NCBI RefSeq assembly: GCF_014287355.1
Contig: NZ_JACOPE010000001.1
Span: 3,380,227 to 3,444,226, forward strand
DNA from: Ruminococcus hominis
GTDB lineage: Bacteria > Bacillota > Clostridia > Lachnospirales > Lachnospiraceae
DNA: 64,000 bases
Reading direction: 5' to 3'
The notes under the pieces: generated by a model
Seen by the model: the letters and a program-made list of their open reading frames with translations, nothing else
Database searches by the model: none
Told to the model about the DNA's origin: nothing
Shown here: piece by piece, positions 1-8,214 of the stretch
Position numbering within the stretch: the first letter of the stretch is position 1
Layout: each line of letters begins with the position of its first letter
Position numbers and translations under genes: made by a program

Positions 1-1072
1 ACTGCAAGTATCCGGCAATTTCATGTGTCCCATCCGGCGCCAGTACAATATGTCCCGGTTCGCTTTCCCGATAATCATAGCGGTATCCGGCTGCTTCCAG
101 TGCATCTACCAGAATGCCGTATTTATCATGTAATTCTGTTTTCTGTTTTTCTTCAAGAATGATTTCCAGCTCTTCTGTAAGCTGATCGATCATTTCACCG
201 GCTGTCTTGCGGATCACATCCATAGATGCTTTCATTTCTTTCATTTCCCGGCTGCTGCTCCAACCTGCAATGTAAGGGAAACTATAATCCGATGTATCCA
301 AACCAAAGGAAGAACACACACAGTAAGCAACGGATTCAGCCTCAACCTCTTTTGTCAATCGGTCTTTTTCTACACCAAGGCTTTCCATGATCTCCCTGTC
401 ATGCAATTTTGCATGGACTGTTTCATGAATAGCAGTCTTTAAGGTCTGGCTTTCACTGAGTCCTTTTTTGATCACAATTTCCTTATCTGCATTATGATAA
501 TATCCATTAGCATTGCCATCGATCTCATCGAATCGTATCGGTACTGGGGATATTTTCTGAATAGCCTGCATGAAAGAATCAAAATCCTGTACAGCTGCAG
601 TCAGTAATTCTGGTGCCAGTGTCTGGATCGGTTCTCCGGATGTCTGAGCAATATCAAATACCGTAACTGCTTTAAAATGCGGAACTGTAACTTCCACCTG
701 TTCAGTCTTAGGTTTTCCATCGCTTCCCATGATCGGTCGCTGATTTTCATCCAGAACCTCTTTTTCCTTCATTTTCTTATATGGTGCCGGGGCAATGATT
801 GTAATTCCTTTTTCACCTTTCATGACCTGTCTACCCATGGACTGCCAGTTTTTGTAGCTGGTAACAAGTGTGGCATCCGGTCGCTGCATAGCGATCAGCA
901 TTGTATTATTAAAAGAATAATTGTGAAACTTTGCCATGGTTTTAAGAAATTCCTGATAGCGGTTACTTGTAAATAGTTCTTCCACACCGGATTCCAGTGA
1001 CTGCATAATGCTGTCCATATCTTTTCCCGGAACCGGCAGTGGAATAGTAGTAGTTTTGTTTTGTTCTGTCAT
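1..1072 (-). CDS. ArdC-like ssDNA-binding/metallopeptidase protein (partial)
   Basis: The reading frame starts at the ATG at 1072, behind GGAAAGGAG, and runs off the left edge of the window, so the C terminus is missing. About residues 10-110 resemble the N-terminal ssDNA-binding domain of ArdC antirestriction proteins (DUF1738). An HETVH zinc-peptidase motif follows near residue 210, with a downstream Glu in EAESVAY as the likely third ligand. In Tn1549-like ICEs such proteins lie downstream of topB and are thought to protect or process incoming single-stranded DNA; that role is inferred here. A terminator-like hairpin separates it from the upstream DUF5688 gene. Confidence 0.7.
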   Translation of the reverse strand, partial: MTEQNKTTTIPLPVPGKDMDSIMQSLESGVEELFTSNRYQEFLKTMAKFHNYSFNNTMLIAMQRPDATLVTSYKNWQSMGRQVMKGEKGITIIAPAPYKKMKEKEVLDENQRPIMGSDGKPKTEQVEVTVPHFKAVTVFDIAQTSGEPIQTLAPELLTAAVQDFDSFMQAIQKISPVPIRFDEIDGNANGYYHNADKEIVIKKGLSESQTLKTAIHETVHAKLHDREIMESLGVEKDRLTKEVEAESVAYCVCSSFGLDTSDYSFPYIAGWSSSREMKEMKASMDVIRKTAGEMIDQLTEELEIILEEKQKTELHDKYGILVDALEAAGYRYDYRESEPGHIVLAPDGTHEIAGYLQ

Positions 1073-1082
1073 AATACTCCTT

Positions 1083-1127
1083 TCCAAAAACGCCCCACGA
1101 CATTGTGTTTATGCCGCAGGGCTTTTT
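1083..1127 (-). terminator. Intrinsic terminator-like hairpin
   Basis: Bases 1092-1103 pair with 1111-1122 (12 bp including G-U wobbles) around a 7-nt loop. On the minus strand the stem is followed by a run of five Ts. It lies between the DUF5688 stop and the ArdC-like start. Confidence 0.6.
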
Positions 1128-1154
1128 ATTAGTTGACGAGATGATTATTTTTTA

Positions 1155-2204
1155 TTAAAGTTCCATATCGTGCTTCTTTGTTTTCGGTTTCTGATCCGGC
1201 TGTTCTTTTCCTGCTTTCTCTGTTTTTGCAGCCTGCGCTTCTTTTTCTTTCTGACGTTCTGTAAATCTGTCGGCTTTTTCAAAGACGTGATCCTTTGTGT
1301 CAAAGTGATATACATCATTGGTAAGGCGTTCTGCTGGTGCTACCTGAGTCGCATTGACTTCTTTTACCATATCTCTTAACATTTCAGCATCCACTTGCCC
1401 GTCATCCGGTAAAATCAGCATTTCATGAATGGATGATGGCAAAATAAAGAAATCATTTCCCAGAAGTTCCCCCATGTTATCCATGAATTCCGGATAAAAG
1501 ATCACACCGGCACCATCAACTCTTTCTGTATTTGTAACAACAAAGAATGTCGGCATCTCACTTGATTCCTGCAATGTTTCCTGCAGCATTTCACGTTCAT
1601 CCGGTGTCAGCATGAGAATATTTTTCTGATACATTTCATCTATCAATGCACCTATACTTGATACCTCCGGGACCATAACTCGTGGTGAACTTTTCATAGC
1701 ATCTTCATGAAGCTGTTCTGCTGAGATTCCATACTGTTCAAGCAGATCATTCTTGATAAACATGGAACTTAATCCATTCTCATCCTTGTCTACTGCCACA
1801 TGATAGGTAATTGCGAGGTCTTCTTTCAGCTGGTGTGGAGCATTTTCGAGGACTTCCTTATTTGCTTCGGCTGATGATACACGGATAAACAGCTTGTCCT
1901 TCACATCTTCATAATTAAAAATAGCTTTCAGATCAACCTGTATCGGTGCCTCAATAACTATATCTGCAATCTTTCTGCATACAGTTTCCATTGTTACGCC
2001 AGGCTGTGCTTTATATGCTTCATACAACTGATTAAGATTGATCGTCGGGATAAGCATCTCACCTTCTTTTCTCACCATCAATCCCGTATAGGCACGGTTC
2101 AGTTGCTGACACTCCATCGTTGATACTTCTACATTCTCATACTCCTCTGGTAAAAAGAGTTTGATATTATCCTTTACTTCACTTACAAATTCGTTAAAAT
2201 TCAT
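1155..2204 (-). CDS. DUF5688 family protein
   Basis: This 349-residue cytoplasmic protein has no signal peptide or membrane segment. I recognise it as a DUF5688-type protein, a family found almost only in ICEs of Clostridia beside the topoisomerase gene. The N-terminal part (MNFNEFVSEVKDNI) is the family hallmark, and the last 60 residues are a charged Lys/Glu/Gln-rich tail. It starts with ATG after a GGAGGAAA ribosome site and lies 28 bp downstream of topB, so the two are probably cotranscribed. No biochemical function is known for the family. Confidence 0.7.
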   Translation of the reverse strand: MNFNEFVSEVKDNIKLFLPEEYENVEVSTMECQQLNRAYTGLMVRKEGEMLIPTINLNQLYEAYKAQPGVTMETVCRKIADIVIEAPIQVDLKAIFNYEDVKDKLFIRVSSAEANKEVLENAPHQLKEDLAITYHVAVDKDENGLSSMFIKNDLLEQYGISAEQLHEDAMKSSPRVMVPEVSSIGALIDEMYQKNILMLTPDEREMLQETLQESSEMPTFFVVTNTERVDGAGVIFYPEFMDNMGELLGNDFFILPSSIHEMLILPDDGQVDAEMLRDMVKEVNATQVAPAERLTNDVYHFDTKDHVFEKADRFTERQKEKEAQAAKTEKAGKEQPDQKPKTKKHDMEL

Positions 2205-2232
2205 TCTTCGTTTCCTCCTCTAATCTGTTTTT

Positions 2233-4344
2233 TTATTTCTTTTTGCTTTTGTTTTTTGATTTCTTTTTGGGAAAGGATAAAGAAAAATTCACCTTTCCGG
2301 TTTCATCTGTATCCATATGGAGATCTGCCTCAAAGTACATATTTTTCTTTCTGGAATACAGGTCTTTCACATGCACACTTCCGTTTTTCAGAAGTTCTGC
2401 AGCCATCTTTTTATCCATGGTTTTTTCCATGCTCTGCAGATAGCGGTTATCTTTCCAGAGCGCAAAGTGACAATCATGGTTGCTGCAATAGAAGTTGGGT
2501 TTGCTTTCATATACCAGGCTTCCACATACCGGACATGTTCCAATGCTTTCTCTGGTCTGAAATCTTCTTGTTTCTTCTTCGGAAATCGCATCGCATCCAT
2601 TCAGCATCATGGTCAGCATGTTTTTGATCCCGGTCATAAACTGTTCCGGTGCAATCTCTCCATGCTCCATCAAGAGCAGCTGGTTTTCCCATTCTGCAGT
2701 CATACTTGCAGATTTCAGGAAGTCCGGCAGGATCTCCACAAGGACTTTTCCATCCTCTGTTGGAAGAATCTGTTTTCCTTTTCGGGTGGCATACTGGGAA
2801 TAGATCAGTTTTTCGATGATACCGGCTCTTGTTGCCGGAGTTCCTAATCCTTTCTTTTCTGTATCTTCATCGAATTCCTTATTTCCAGCAGTTTCCATTG
2901 CCGCAAGGAGCGTATCTTCACTGTATGGTTTTGGCGGTGATGTGAAATGTTCTGTCTTTTCTGCAGCTACAGCATAGAAAGTCTGTCCCTGGGTTACTTT
3001 CGGGATCTTCTCTTTCATTTCCTGATCCGGATCTACGATTGCCATGCGGTCCTTATTCTTGAAGCAGTTTTCAAAGAGTTTCCATCCATCCTGCAACACA
3101 GTTTTTCCTTTTGCTTTGAAGATTTCTCCCTGGCATTCCACTTCAATCTCTGTTTCCTGGTAAACGTGCTCCTTACTCATTGCCATGACCGTGTGAACTG
3201 CAATCAGGAAAAGAATCTTTTCTTCCCAGGATTTCAATTCATCCAGATGGCAGGATGAAAGCTCCATCGTTGGGATGATTGCATGGTGATCTGTCACTTT
3301 GCTGTTATTCATGACTTTCTTCACATCCGGCTGTTCCGGCTGATCAAAAGGACCTGTCAGTTGATATTTCTCATAAATCTGACGAACCACATTTCTTGCG
3401 GTCTGCTCCATATCTTCGGTCAGATACTGGCTGTCCGTTCTTGGATAAGTGATCAGTTTCTTTTCATACAGGTTCTGAGCGGTATCCAGTGTCTGTTTGG
3501 CTGTCATTCCGTAGATACGGTTTGCTTCTCTCTGCAGTGTGGTCAGATCATAAAGCTTTGGTGCTTTTACTTTCTTTTCCGTTTCTTTTACTGCTGTGAC
3601 AATAGCTTCACTTCCTTGGCATCTGCTTCTTAACTGTTCCGCCTCATCCGGATCAAAGATTTTTGGCTTTACAGCCGGAATTCCATCACAATCGAGTTCC
3701 ACATTGAAATACTTTTCTTTCTGGAAATTGCTGATCTGTCCGGCACGTTCCACCAACATGGCAAGTGTCGGTGTCTGAACCCTTCCAACGGTCAGCTTTT
3801 TGAAGTACTTTGTGGTGTAAGCTCTGGTTGCATTCATTCCTACCAGCCAGTCAGCCTGAGAACGGCATACAGCAGCTTCGGCCAGATGTCGGTATTCCTC
3901 TGCGGATCTCAGATGCTGCATTCCATCAAGGATTGCTGAATCTTCCAGAGAACTGATCCATAATCGTTTCACCGGCTTTTTACTTCCGGATAAGTCATAG
4001 ACATGTTTGAAGATTAATTCTCCTTCACGTCCGGCATCACAGGCATTTACGACGTATTCAATTTCCGGACTGTTGAGCAGTCTTTTTAAGATATAGAACT
4101 GATCTTTCTTATCTTCTGAGACTGTAACTTTCCAGTCTTTCGGGATGATCGGGAGATCTTCATATCTCCACTGGTTAAATTTCTCATCGTAAGCATCCGG
4201 TGAAACATATTCGGCCAGATGTCCGAAGCACCAGCTGACCATACAGTCGGTTCCTTGTAAATATCCGTCTTCTCGTTCCTGTGCTCCAATCACTTCTGCG
4301 ATTGCTCTTGATACACTTGGTTTTTCTGCAATTACTAAATACAA
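2233..4344 (-). CDS. topB: DNA topoisomerase III (type IA), ICE-encoded
   Basis: This 703-residue type IA topoisomerase relaxes or decatenates single-stranded DNA intermediates through a 5'-phosphotyrosyl bond. The Toprim domain is at the N terminus (EKPSVSRAIAEVIGA, then DAGREGELIF near residue 105). The catalytic tyrosine is in KLITYPRTDSQYL near residue 300. A C-terminal zinc ribbon (CPVCG...CSNHDC) lies near residues 620-645, and the tail is Lys-rich. TopB of this type is standard in Tn1549-like ICEs and is presumed to act during conjugative replication. Translation appears to start at TTG 4344, nine bases after a strong GGAGG. A copy of the repeated promoter-like motif ends right at that ribosome site. 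Confidence 0.93.
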   Translation of the reverse strand: MYLVIAEKPSVSRAIAEVIGAQEREDGYLQGTDCMVSWCFGHLAEYVSPDAYDEKFNQWRYEDLPIIPKDWKVTVSEDKKDQFYILKRLLNSPEIEYVVNACDAGREGELIFKHVYDLSGSKKPVKRLWISSLEDSAILDGMQHLRSAEEYRHLAEAAVCRSQADWLVGMNATRAYTTKYFKKLTVGRVQTPTLAMLVERAGQISNFQKEKYFNVELDCDGIPAVKPKIFDPDEAEQLRSRCQGSEAIVTAVKETEKKVKAPKLYDLTTLQREANRIYGMTAKQTLDTAQNLYEKKLITYPRTDSQYLTEDMEQTARNVVRQIYEKYQLTGPFDQPEQPDVKKVMNNSKVTDHHAIIPTMELSSCHLDELKSWEEKILFLIAVHTVMAMSKEHVYQETEIEVECQGEIFKAKGKTVLQDGWKLFENCFKNKDRMAIVDPDQEMKEKIPKVTQGQTFYAVAAEKTEHFTSPPKPYSEDTLLAAMETAGNKEFDEDTEKKGLGTPATRAGIIEKLIYSQYATRKGKQILPTEDGKVLVEILPDFLKSASMTAEWENQLLLMEHGEIAPEQFMTGIKNMLTMMLNGCDAISEEETRRFQTRESIGTCPVCGSLVYESKPNFYCSNHDCHFALWKDNRYLQSMEKTMDKKMAAELLKNGSVHVKDLYSRKKNMYFEADLHMDTDETGKVNFSLSFPKKKSKNKSKKK

Positions 4345-4361
4345 GATGTATTACCTCCTTC

Positions 4362-4393
4362 ATATAACGAAACGGAGAGAGCATGTTTTACAG
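4362..4393 (-). promoter_or_regulatory. Repeated promoter-like motif, copy 1 (upstream of topB)
   Basis: On the minus strand this reads CTGTAAAAC, 15 bases, CGTTATAT. It is nearly identical to copies at 33,066-33,099 and 34,131-34,164. It ends only a few bases before the topB ribosome site, so a transcript starting here would have a very short leader. The form (a GTAAAAC-like -35 and a CGTTAT-like -10) resembles alternative-sigma promoters. Confidence 0.55.
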
Positions 4394-4416
4394 CCCCCTC
4401 CGCTAAAAAAGTTTAT

Positions 4417-5133
4417 TTATTTTTCATTTTCTTCAAAATCTTCGTCTTCAGACTCTTCCTCATCCGGAACTTCTTCCAGTCCACCTGTTTCCAAACCTTC
4501 CGGCTGATCATCCTCATCTTCCTCTTTTTTAGGTTTATAGATCTTGAAGTAGTAGTAAGCTGCCACGCCGCCGAGAGCCAAAATCAGGATTGTTGCCATT
4601 GCACCCATATTGGTTTTTGCAGATGCTGTTTTCTCCGGATCAATGGTAGCTTCCTTGTCTACATCCTCATTATTTGTCTCATCCAGCACAACCTTCGATG
4701 TATCCGGCTGTGGTGTTACAACAGCAGCTGTACTGTCTTTATCCAGAAACTCGGACAGATCATTCTCATCAATCTGAGATAACATATAGACATTCTGGGA
4801 TGTGGCACTGCGGTCGATCACGATATAGAAAGTGTTGTTATTCTTCGTTGTAACCGTAAGAAATTCCTTTGTGGAATCATCGGTAATGTCATCCTTGACT
4901 TCACCATTGCCAGGTGTCGTAAATGCAGTTCCCTGGTCTGTTCCATCTTCTGGCAGCACCTCGTTTGTGTTTGTCGCCTCGTCCTTTTTCTCTTCTTTGT
5001 CTGTTGACTGTTCCGTCTGAGTTGTCTCTACTTTGGATGCCTCTGCTGATTCATCCACATAGGCAAATGCTGTGGTTGATGCTGTAAAAAGCATCATGAC
5101 TCCCAACAGCAGTCCTGCCATTTTCTTATTCAT
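4417..5133 (-). CDS. DUF4366 (CD1107-like) membrane-anchored ICE protein
   Basis: This 238-residue surface protein has a signal peptide (residues 1-24, ending TTAFA) and an acidic, Thr-rich extracellular part. One C-terminal membrane segment (MATILILALGGVAAYYYF, about residues 187-205) is followed by a highly acidic cytoplasmic tail. This is the DUF4366/CD1107 architecture of mobile-element proteins next to the conjugative peptidase. Its ATG at 5133 overlaps the stop of the DUF4315 gene, so the two are translationally coupled. A longer in-frame extension upstream to 5205 would lie inside the DUF4315 gene and would bury the signal peptide, so I reject it. The role is probably part of the cell-envelope transfer apparatus (inference). 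Confidence 0.75.
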   Translation of the reverse strand: MNKKMAGLLLGVMMLFTASTTAFAYVDESAEASKVETTQTEQSTDKEEKKDEATNTNEVLPEDGTDQGTAFTTPGNGEVKDDITDDSTKEFLTVTTKNNNTFYIVIDRSATSQNVYMLSQIDENDLSEFLDKDSTAAVVTPQPDTSKVVLDETNNEDVDKEATIDPEKTASAKTNMGAMATILILALGGVAAYYYFKIYKPKKEEDEDDQPEGLETGGLEEVPDEEESEDEDFEENEK

Positions 5134-5434
5134 TTTCTTCCATTTCACCATTCTGATATTCCTCCTTATTTTCTTCTGTGAATACAAAGGAGCCTGAACC
5201 TTCATCGTCAGACTCCCTGCTTACCTGAAATTTAACTTTTCCACTCTGGATACCATCCAAAAGATCATATAACTGATCATTATCCATCTTCATACCACGG
5301 ATGCACCTGATCATCTCATTGTCCTCTTCCTGCTTTAATGCAGCCTGGACACCCCTAAGATATTGCTGCAGATCCGCGATCTTTTTCTCTGTCTTGGCAA
5401 TCTCATCCAGATATTTTTTAATCTTTTTATTCAA
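5126..5434 (-). CDS. DUF4315 family protein
   Basis: This 102-residue protein is predicted to be largely coiled coil: residues 1-45 are Lys/Glu/Leu-rich heptads (MNKKIKKYLDEIAKTEKKIADL). DUF4315 proteins occur only in ICE transfer operons, between the NlpC/P60 gene and the DUF4366 gene, exactly as here. The start follows AGGGAGGTGAAAG. The stop overlaps the next start by a few bases. The function is unknown. Confidence 0.75.
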   Translation of the reverse strand: MNKKIKKYLDEIAKTEKKIADLQQYLRGVQAALKQEEDNEMIRCIRGMKMDNDQLYDLLDGIQSGKVKFQVSRESDDEGSGSFVFTEENKEEYQNGEMEENE

Positions 5435-5460
5435 ACTTTCACCTCCCTTCGTTCACCCCT

Positions 5461-7704
5461 TTATGGCAGTCTTCCAAAGCACATGAAATGTTGCTGCCAG
5501 TAGGATGTGCTGATATTTGAGTAATGGATCGGATCCCCGCAATGGATCATCATATTGTTACCGACATAGATACCCACATGGCTTGCACCGGATGTGTTAT
5601 ACGTTCCCTGGAAGAAAATCAGATCTCCTGGTTTTGCTTCTCCCGGTGATACATAAGTACATACGCCTCTTAATCCTTCTGCGGTCAATCGTCCATAGTT
5701 CCATCCATTACCACAATGGTTAAGGACATAGGATACGAAACCTGAGCAGTCAAATCCAGATGGAGAGTAGCCACCCCATACATAAGGTACTCCCAGATAT
5801 TTTTCTGCTTCTCGGATCATCCGGGCAAATTCTTCATCCTGCAGTGCTTCCGGTGGAATCTCATAACTCATTCCATTACCGCCTGATCCACTGGTCACAT
5901 TGTTTACATCCCACAGATAATTTCTGTTTCCATAGGTCGTATTTAATGCATTGTAAATAATCAGCTGCTCTGCATTCAGATTGGCTCTTGCCACAGCATC
6001 AAAGCTTCCATTTGTCAGTGTCACATATAGAATCTTCTTAGTGCTTGTACTGGTAACCGTTACTTCCTGACTGCCATTGTCATCTGCGATATAGGCTTCC
6101 CAGGTCTGGTGTCCATGAGCAGAGGCTGCAGCATGGTTATCATAGTAAACGTCAAACTGCACACCATATCTTGCAAAGGCTCCGGTATCCTCAACTGTGT
6201 ATTCCACACCATTCATTACTACCTTAGTGCCAATCGGCACAAACGGATTGGAAGCATCTACGGCAATGGTATGGTTTGCAGTTGGATATGCACCACTGGC
6301 AGTTGGTCCGCCTGACCATACACCACAGCAGATTCGACAGTTACAATATCCACTGGTCACTACCTGTCCCAATGATTCTCCGACTCGAACATTTCTGGTT
6401 TCTGTCACCGTTTCTGTTCGACCTTCCGTATTCAGATGATATTGTGCTTCAAAAAGAGCTTGCAGTTCATTTTCAACATCTGAGTACGTCCAGTCCCCAT
6501 ATTTTGCAGTAAGATACGAGATAAGATGGTATGGATTATGACCAATCTCAGCAATGTTGTACTGATACTCGTCATAATTCGGATGTCTTCGTTCCATCTC
6601 ATTAATCTGCTGGTTCAAGGCACTTTCCAAAGCAGCATATCTGTTTTCGGCAGCATAGATATCCTCGTCTGAACTTGGATACGTTGTAATACCGATCACA
6701 GATCCAGCTCCCTCGATAGAAGCACTGCAGCTCCCCAGAGATACTGAAATGACTAGAAAAAGAAGCGCAAAAATACCGATGCCTGCGAACATGGCACGAT
6801 TACGCTTTATGATCTCTTTCAAGGCGATCTTTGCTTTTACCGTCATGTTCTCAACACCGGCAATGGTTGTTGCTCCACCCAGACTGTCAGCGGATTTTCC
6901 GGCTCTGGCTGCTCGGTAAGCATCCTTATATCGTTTTTTCTGGAAGAAGCGGTTATAGAAATGTCTCTTTTGTTCGGCTTTCTTTACCGTTTCTGCATTC
7001 TTGACTCCTTCCATACTTTCTGCAGAACCAAATTTCAGTTTCTTTTCTACGGTAGCCTCACGATAACCTCTGCGATGGGTTTTCACATCCGTTCGTTTGC
7101 TTCGGATCTGAGCATGACGCAGACCACGTAACGCATCTTCTGTTTCACGCTCTACAAGTCTGGCACTTTCCACACCTGCATTTTCATCTGTTTCTTCCTC
7201 TTCGGGAGAGACTGCTTTTATGCCAGATATAACAGCTTGTGTAGCAATGTATTTCCCGGCTGTCCCTCCCGGTTTCATGCCAGCACCTTTCACCATCTGA
7301 TTTCCTTCATCATCAAAAGATAATCTTCCGGCTTTTGCTTGTTCTTTGGTCATCTGTTTTTGCAACTGTTTCTTCCGAATGGATTTCTTTTGGCTGTTCA
7401 GATTATTATCATCATCCGGGATTTTTTCATAACGATGCAGTTTCTTTCGATATCCGGATACTTTTTCTTCCGGTGTAACTTCAACTGTATCCTCAACAGC
7501 TTCCTGCCTGGCAGAAGATTTACGGATTTTCTCCATCTGCAGTCGTTTTCCTTTTCCTGATTTTGAATCTTCATTCTCAGCCTTTTTCCGTTCCCGTTCA
7601 GGAACAAATTCTTCCTTATTTTCCGGTCGTCCTCGACTCCTGTGACTGATATCTTTTACACTACCATCACGAAGATTTTCTTCTGTCAAACCATCCCTGG
7701 TCAT
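5461..7704 (-). CDS. Conjugative cell-wall hydrolase, NlpC/P60 with 3D domain (CD1108-like)
   Basis: This 747-residue VirB1-like peptidase locally opens peptidoglycan for the transfer channel. Residues 1-290 are basic and charged. A single membrane segment lies at about 305-325 (GIFALLFLVISVSLG). A 3D domain follows at about 440-530, then a C-terminal NlpC/P60 domain with catalytic Cys in FDCSGFVSYV and His in ASHVGIYVG. ATG 7704 has no good ribosome site. The frame stays open upstream to an ATA codon at 7749, nine bases after a strong AGGAGG that overlaps the stop of the preceding gene. That suggests the true start is ATA 7749 or that a start codon has been lost (15 extra residues). Confidence 0.88.
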   Translation of the reverse strand: MTRDGLTEENLRDGSVKDISHRSRGRPENKEEFVPERERKKAENEDSKSGKGKRLQMEKIRKSSARQEAVEDTVEVTPEEKVSGYRKKLHRYEKIPDDDNNLNSQKKSIRKKQLQKQMTKEQAKAGRLSFDDEGNQMVKGAGMKPGGTAGKYIATQAVISGIKAVSPEEEETDENAGVESARLVERETEDALRGLRHAQIRSKRTDVKTHRRGYREATVEKKLKFGSAESMEGVKNAETVKKAEQKRHFYNRFFQKKRYKDAYRAARAGKSADSLGGATTIAGVENMTVKAKIALKEIIKRNRAMFAGIGIFALLFLVISVSLGSCSASIEGAGSVIGITTYPSSDEDIYAAENRYAALESALNQQINEMERRHPNYDEYQYNIAEIGHNPYHLISYLTAKYGDWTYSDVENELQALFEAQYHLNTEGRTETVTETRNVRVGESLGQVVTSGYCNCRICCGVWSGGPTASGAYPTANHTIAVDASNPFVPIGTKVVMNGVEYTVEDTGAFARYGVQFDVYYDNHAAASAHGHQTWEAYIADDNGSQEVTVTSTSTKKILYVTLTNGSFDAVARANLNAEQLIIYNALNTTYGNRNYLWDVNNVTSGSGGNGMSYEIPPEALQDEEFARMIREAEKYLGVPYVWGGYSPSGFDCSGFVSYVLNHCGNGWNYGRLTAEGLRGVCTYVSPGEAKPGDLIFFQGTYNTSGASHVGIYVGNNMMIHCGDPIHYSNISTSYWQQHFMCFGRLP

Positions 7705-7755
7705 CTTTGCGACCTTTTTATCTTTGCCTTTAAATTCTTTTCCAGCTATAGGTCA

Positions 7756-8214
7756 TCACCTCCTGGCACAACTTTTCTTTCTGTACTCATTCAGTTCCTG
7801 GCGTCCTATAATCGGGATACCAGGATAACCATCTGCCTGTGTCCTGATTGCTGGAGAGCTCGCCTGAATATGAAATACCCAGTTCATCTCACTCGGATCT
7901 CTTGGCCAGAATCTATTGATCAGCATGGCTTCCTTGAACTGGTTATTGTACAGATAGATCTGGGTTCGTTTATACAAAACTTCTTTCAGATCATCACTGG
8001 TAAGATGTGGGTAGATCTTTTGTGCCGGATAGAAATTCCAGAATACCCAGTCAAGGATAATATTCTGTGTTTCCAGCGGAAGCTCATACAGATGATGATC
8101 GTCATTAACTGTATGAACACGGTATCCAGGCTGCGCATTTTCCAGATTTTTCATCTGAATGTAAGGATTATCCTGGTTCCACTGCCTGATTCGGATCTTA
8201 TCGATTTCCTTCAT
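7756..8214 (-). CDS. Conserved ICE protein of unknown function
   Basis: This 152-residue, Trp/Tyr-rich soluble protein has no signal peptide. I recognise it only by position: a gene of this size sits between virB4 and the NlpC/P60 gene in Tn1549-like elements. The start at ATG 8214 follows GGAGGCGGAAAAGC and overlaps the virB4 3' end by 17 bp. Its stop (TGA) lies within the ribosome site of the next gene. Tight overlap on both sides shows it is translated as part of the transfer operon. Confidence 0.6.
   Translation of the reverse strand: MKEIDKIRIRQWNQDNPYIQMKNLENAQPGYRVHTVNDDHHLYELPLETQNIILDWVFWNFYPAQKIYPHLTSDDLKEVLYKRTQIYLYNNQFKEAMLINRFWPRDPSEMNWVFHIQASSPAIRTQADGYPGIPIIGRQELNEYRKKSCARR

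Noticed and set aside
2317..2847. Plus-strand reading frame of 176 codons opposite topB
   Set aside because: It is the antisense shadow of strongly conserved topoisomerase codons, with no ribosome site and no recognisable protein. The same applies to long plus-strand frames at 7642-8268, 12,566-13,261, 17,054-17,821 and 27,566-28,330.
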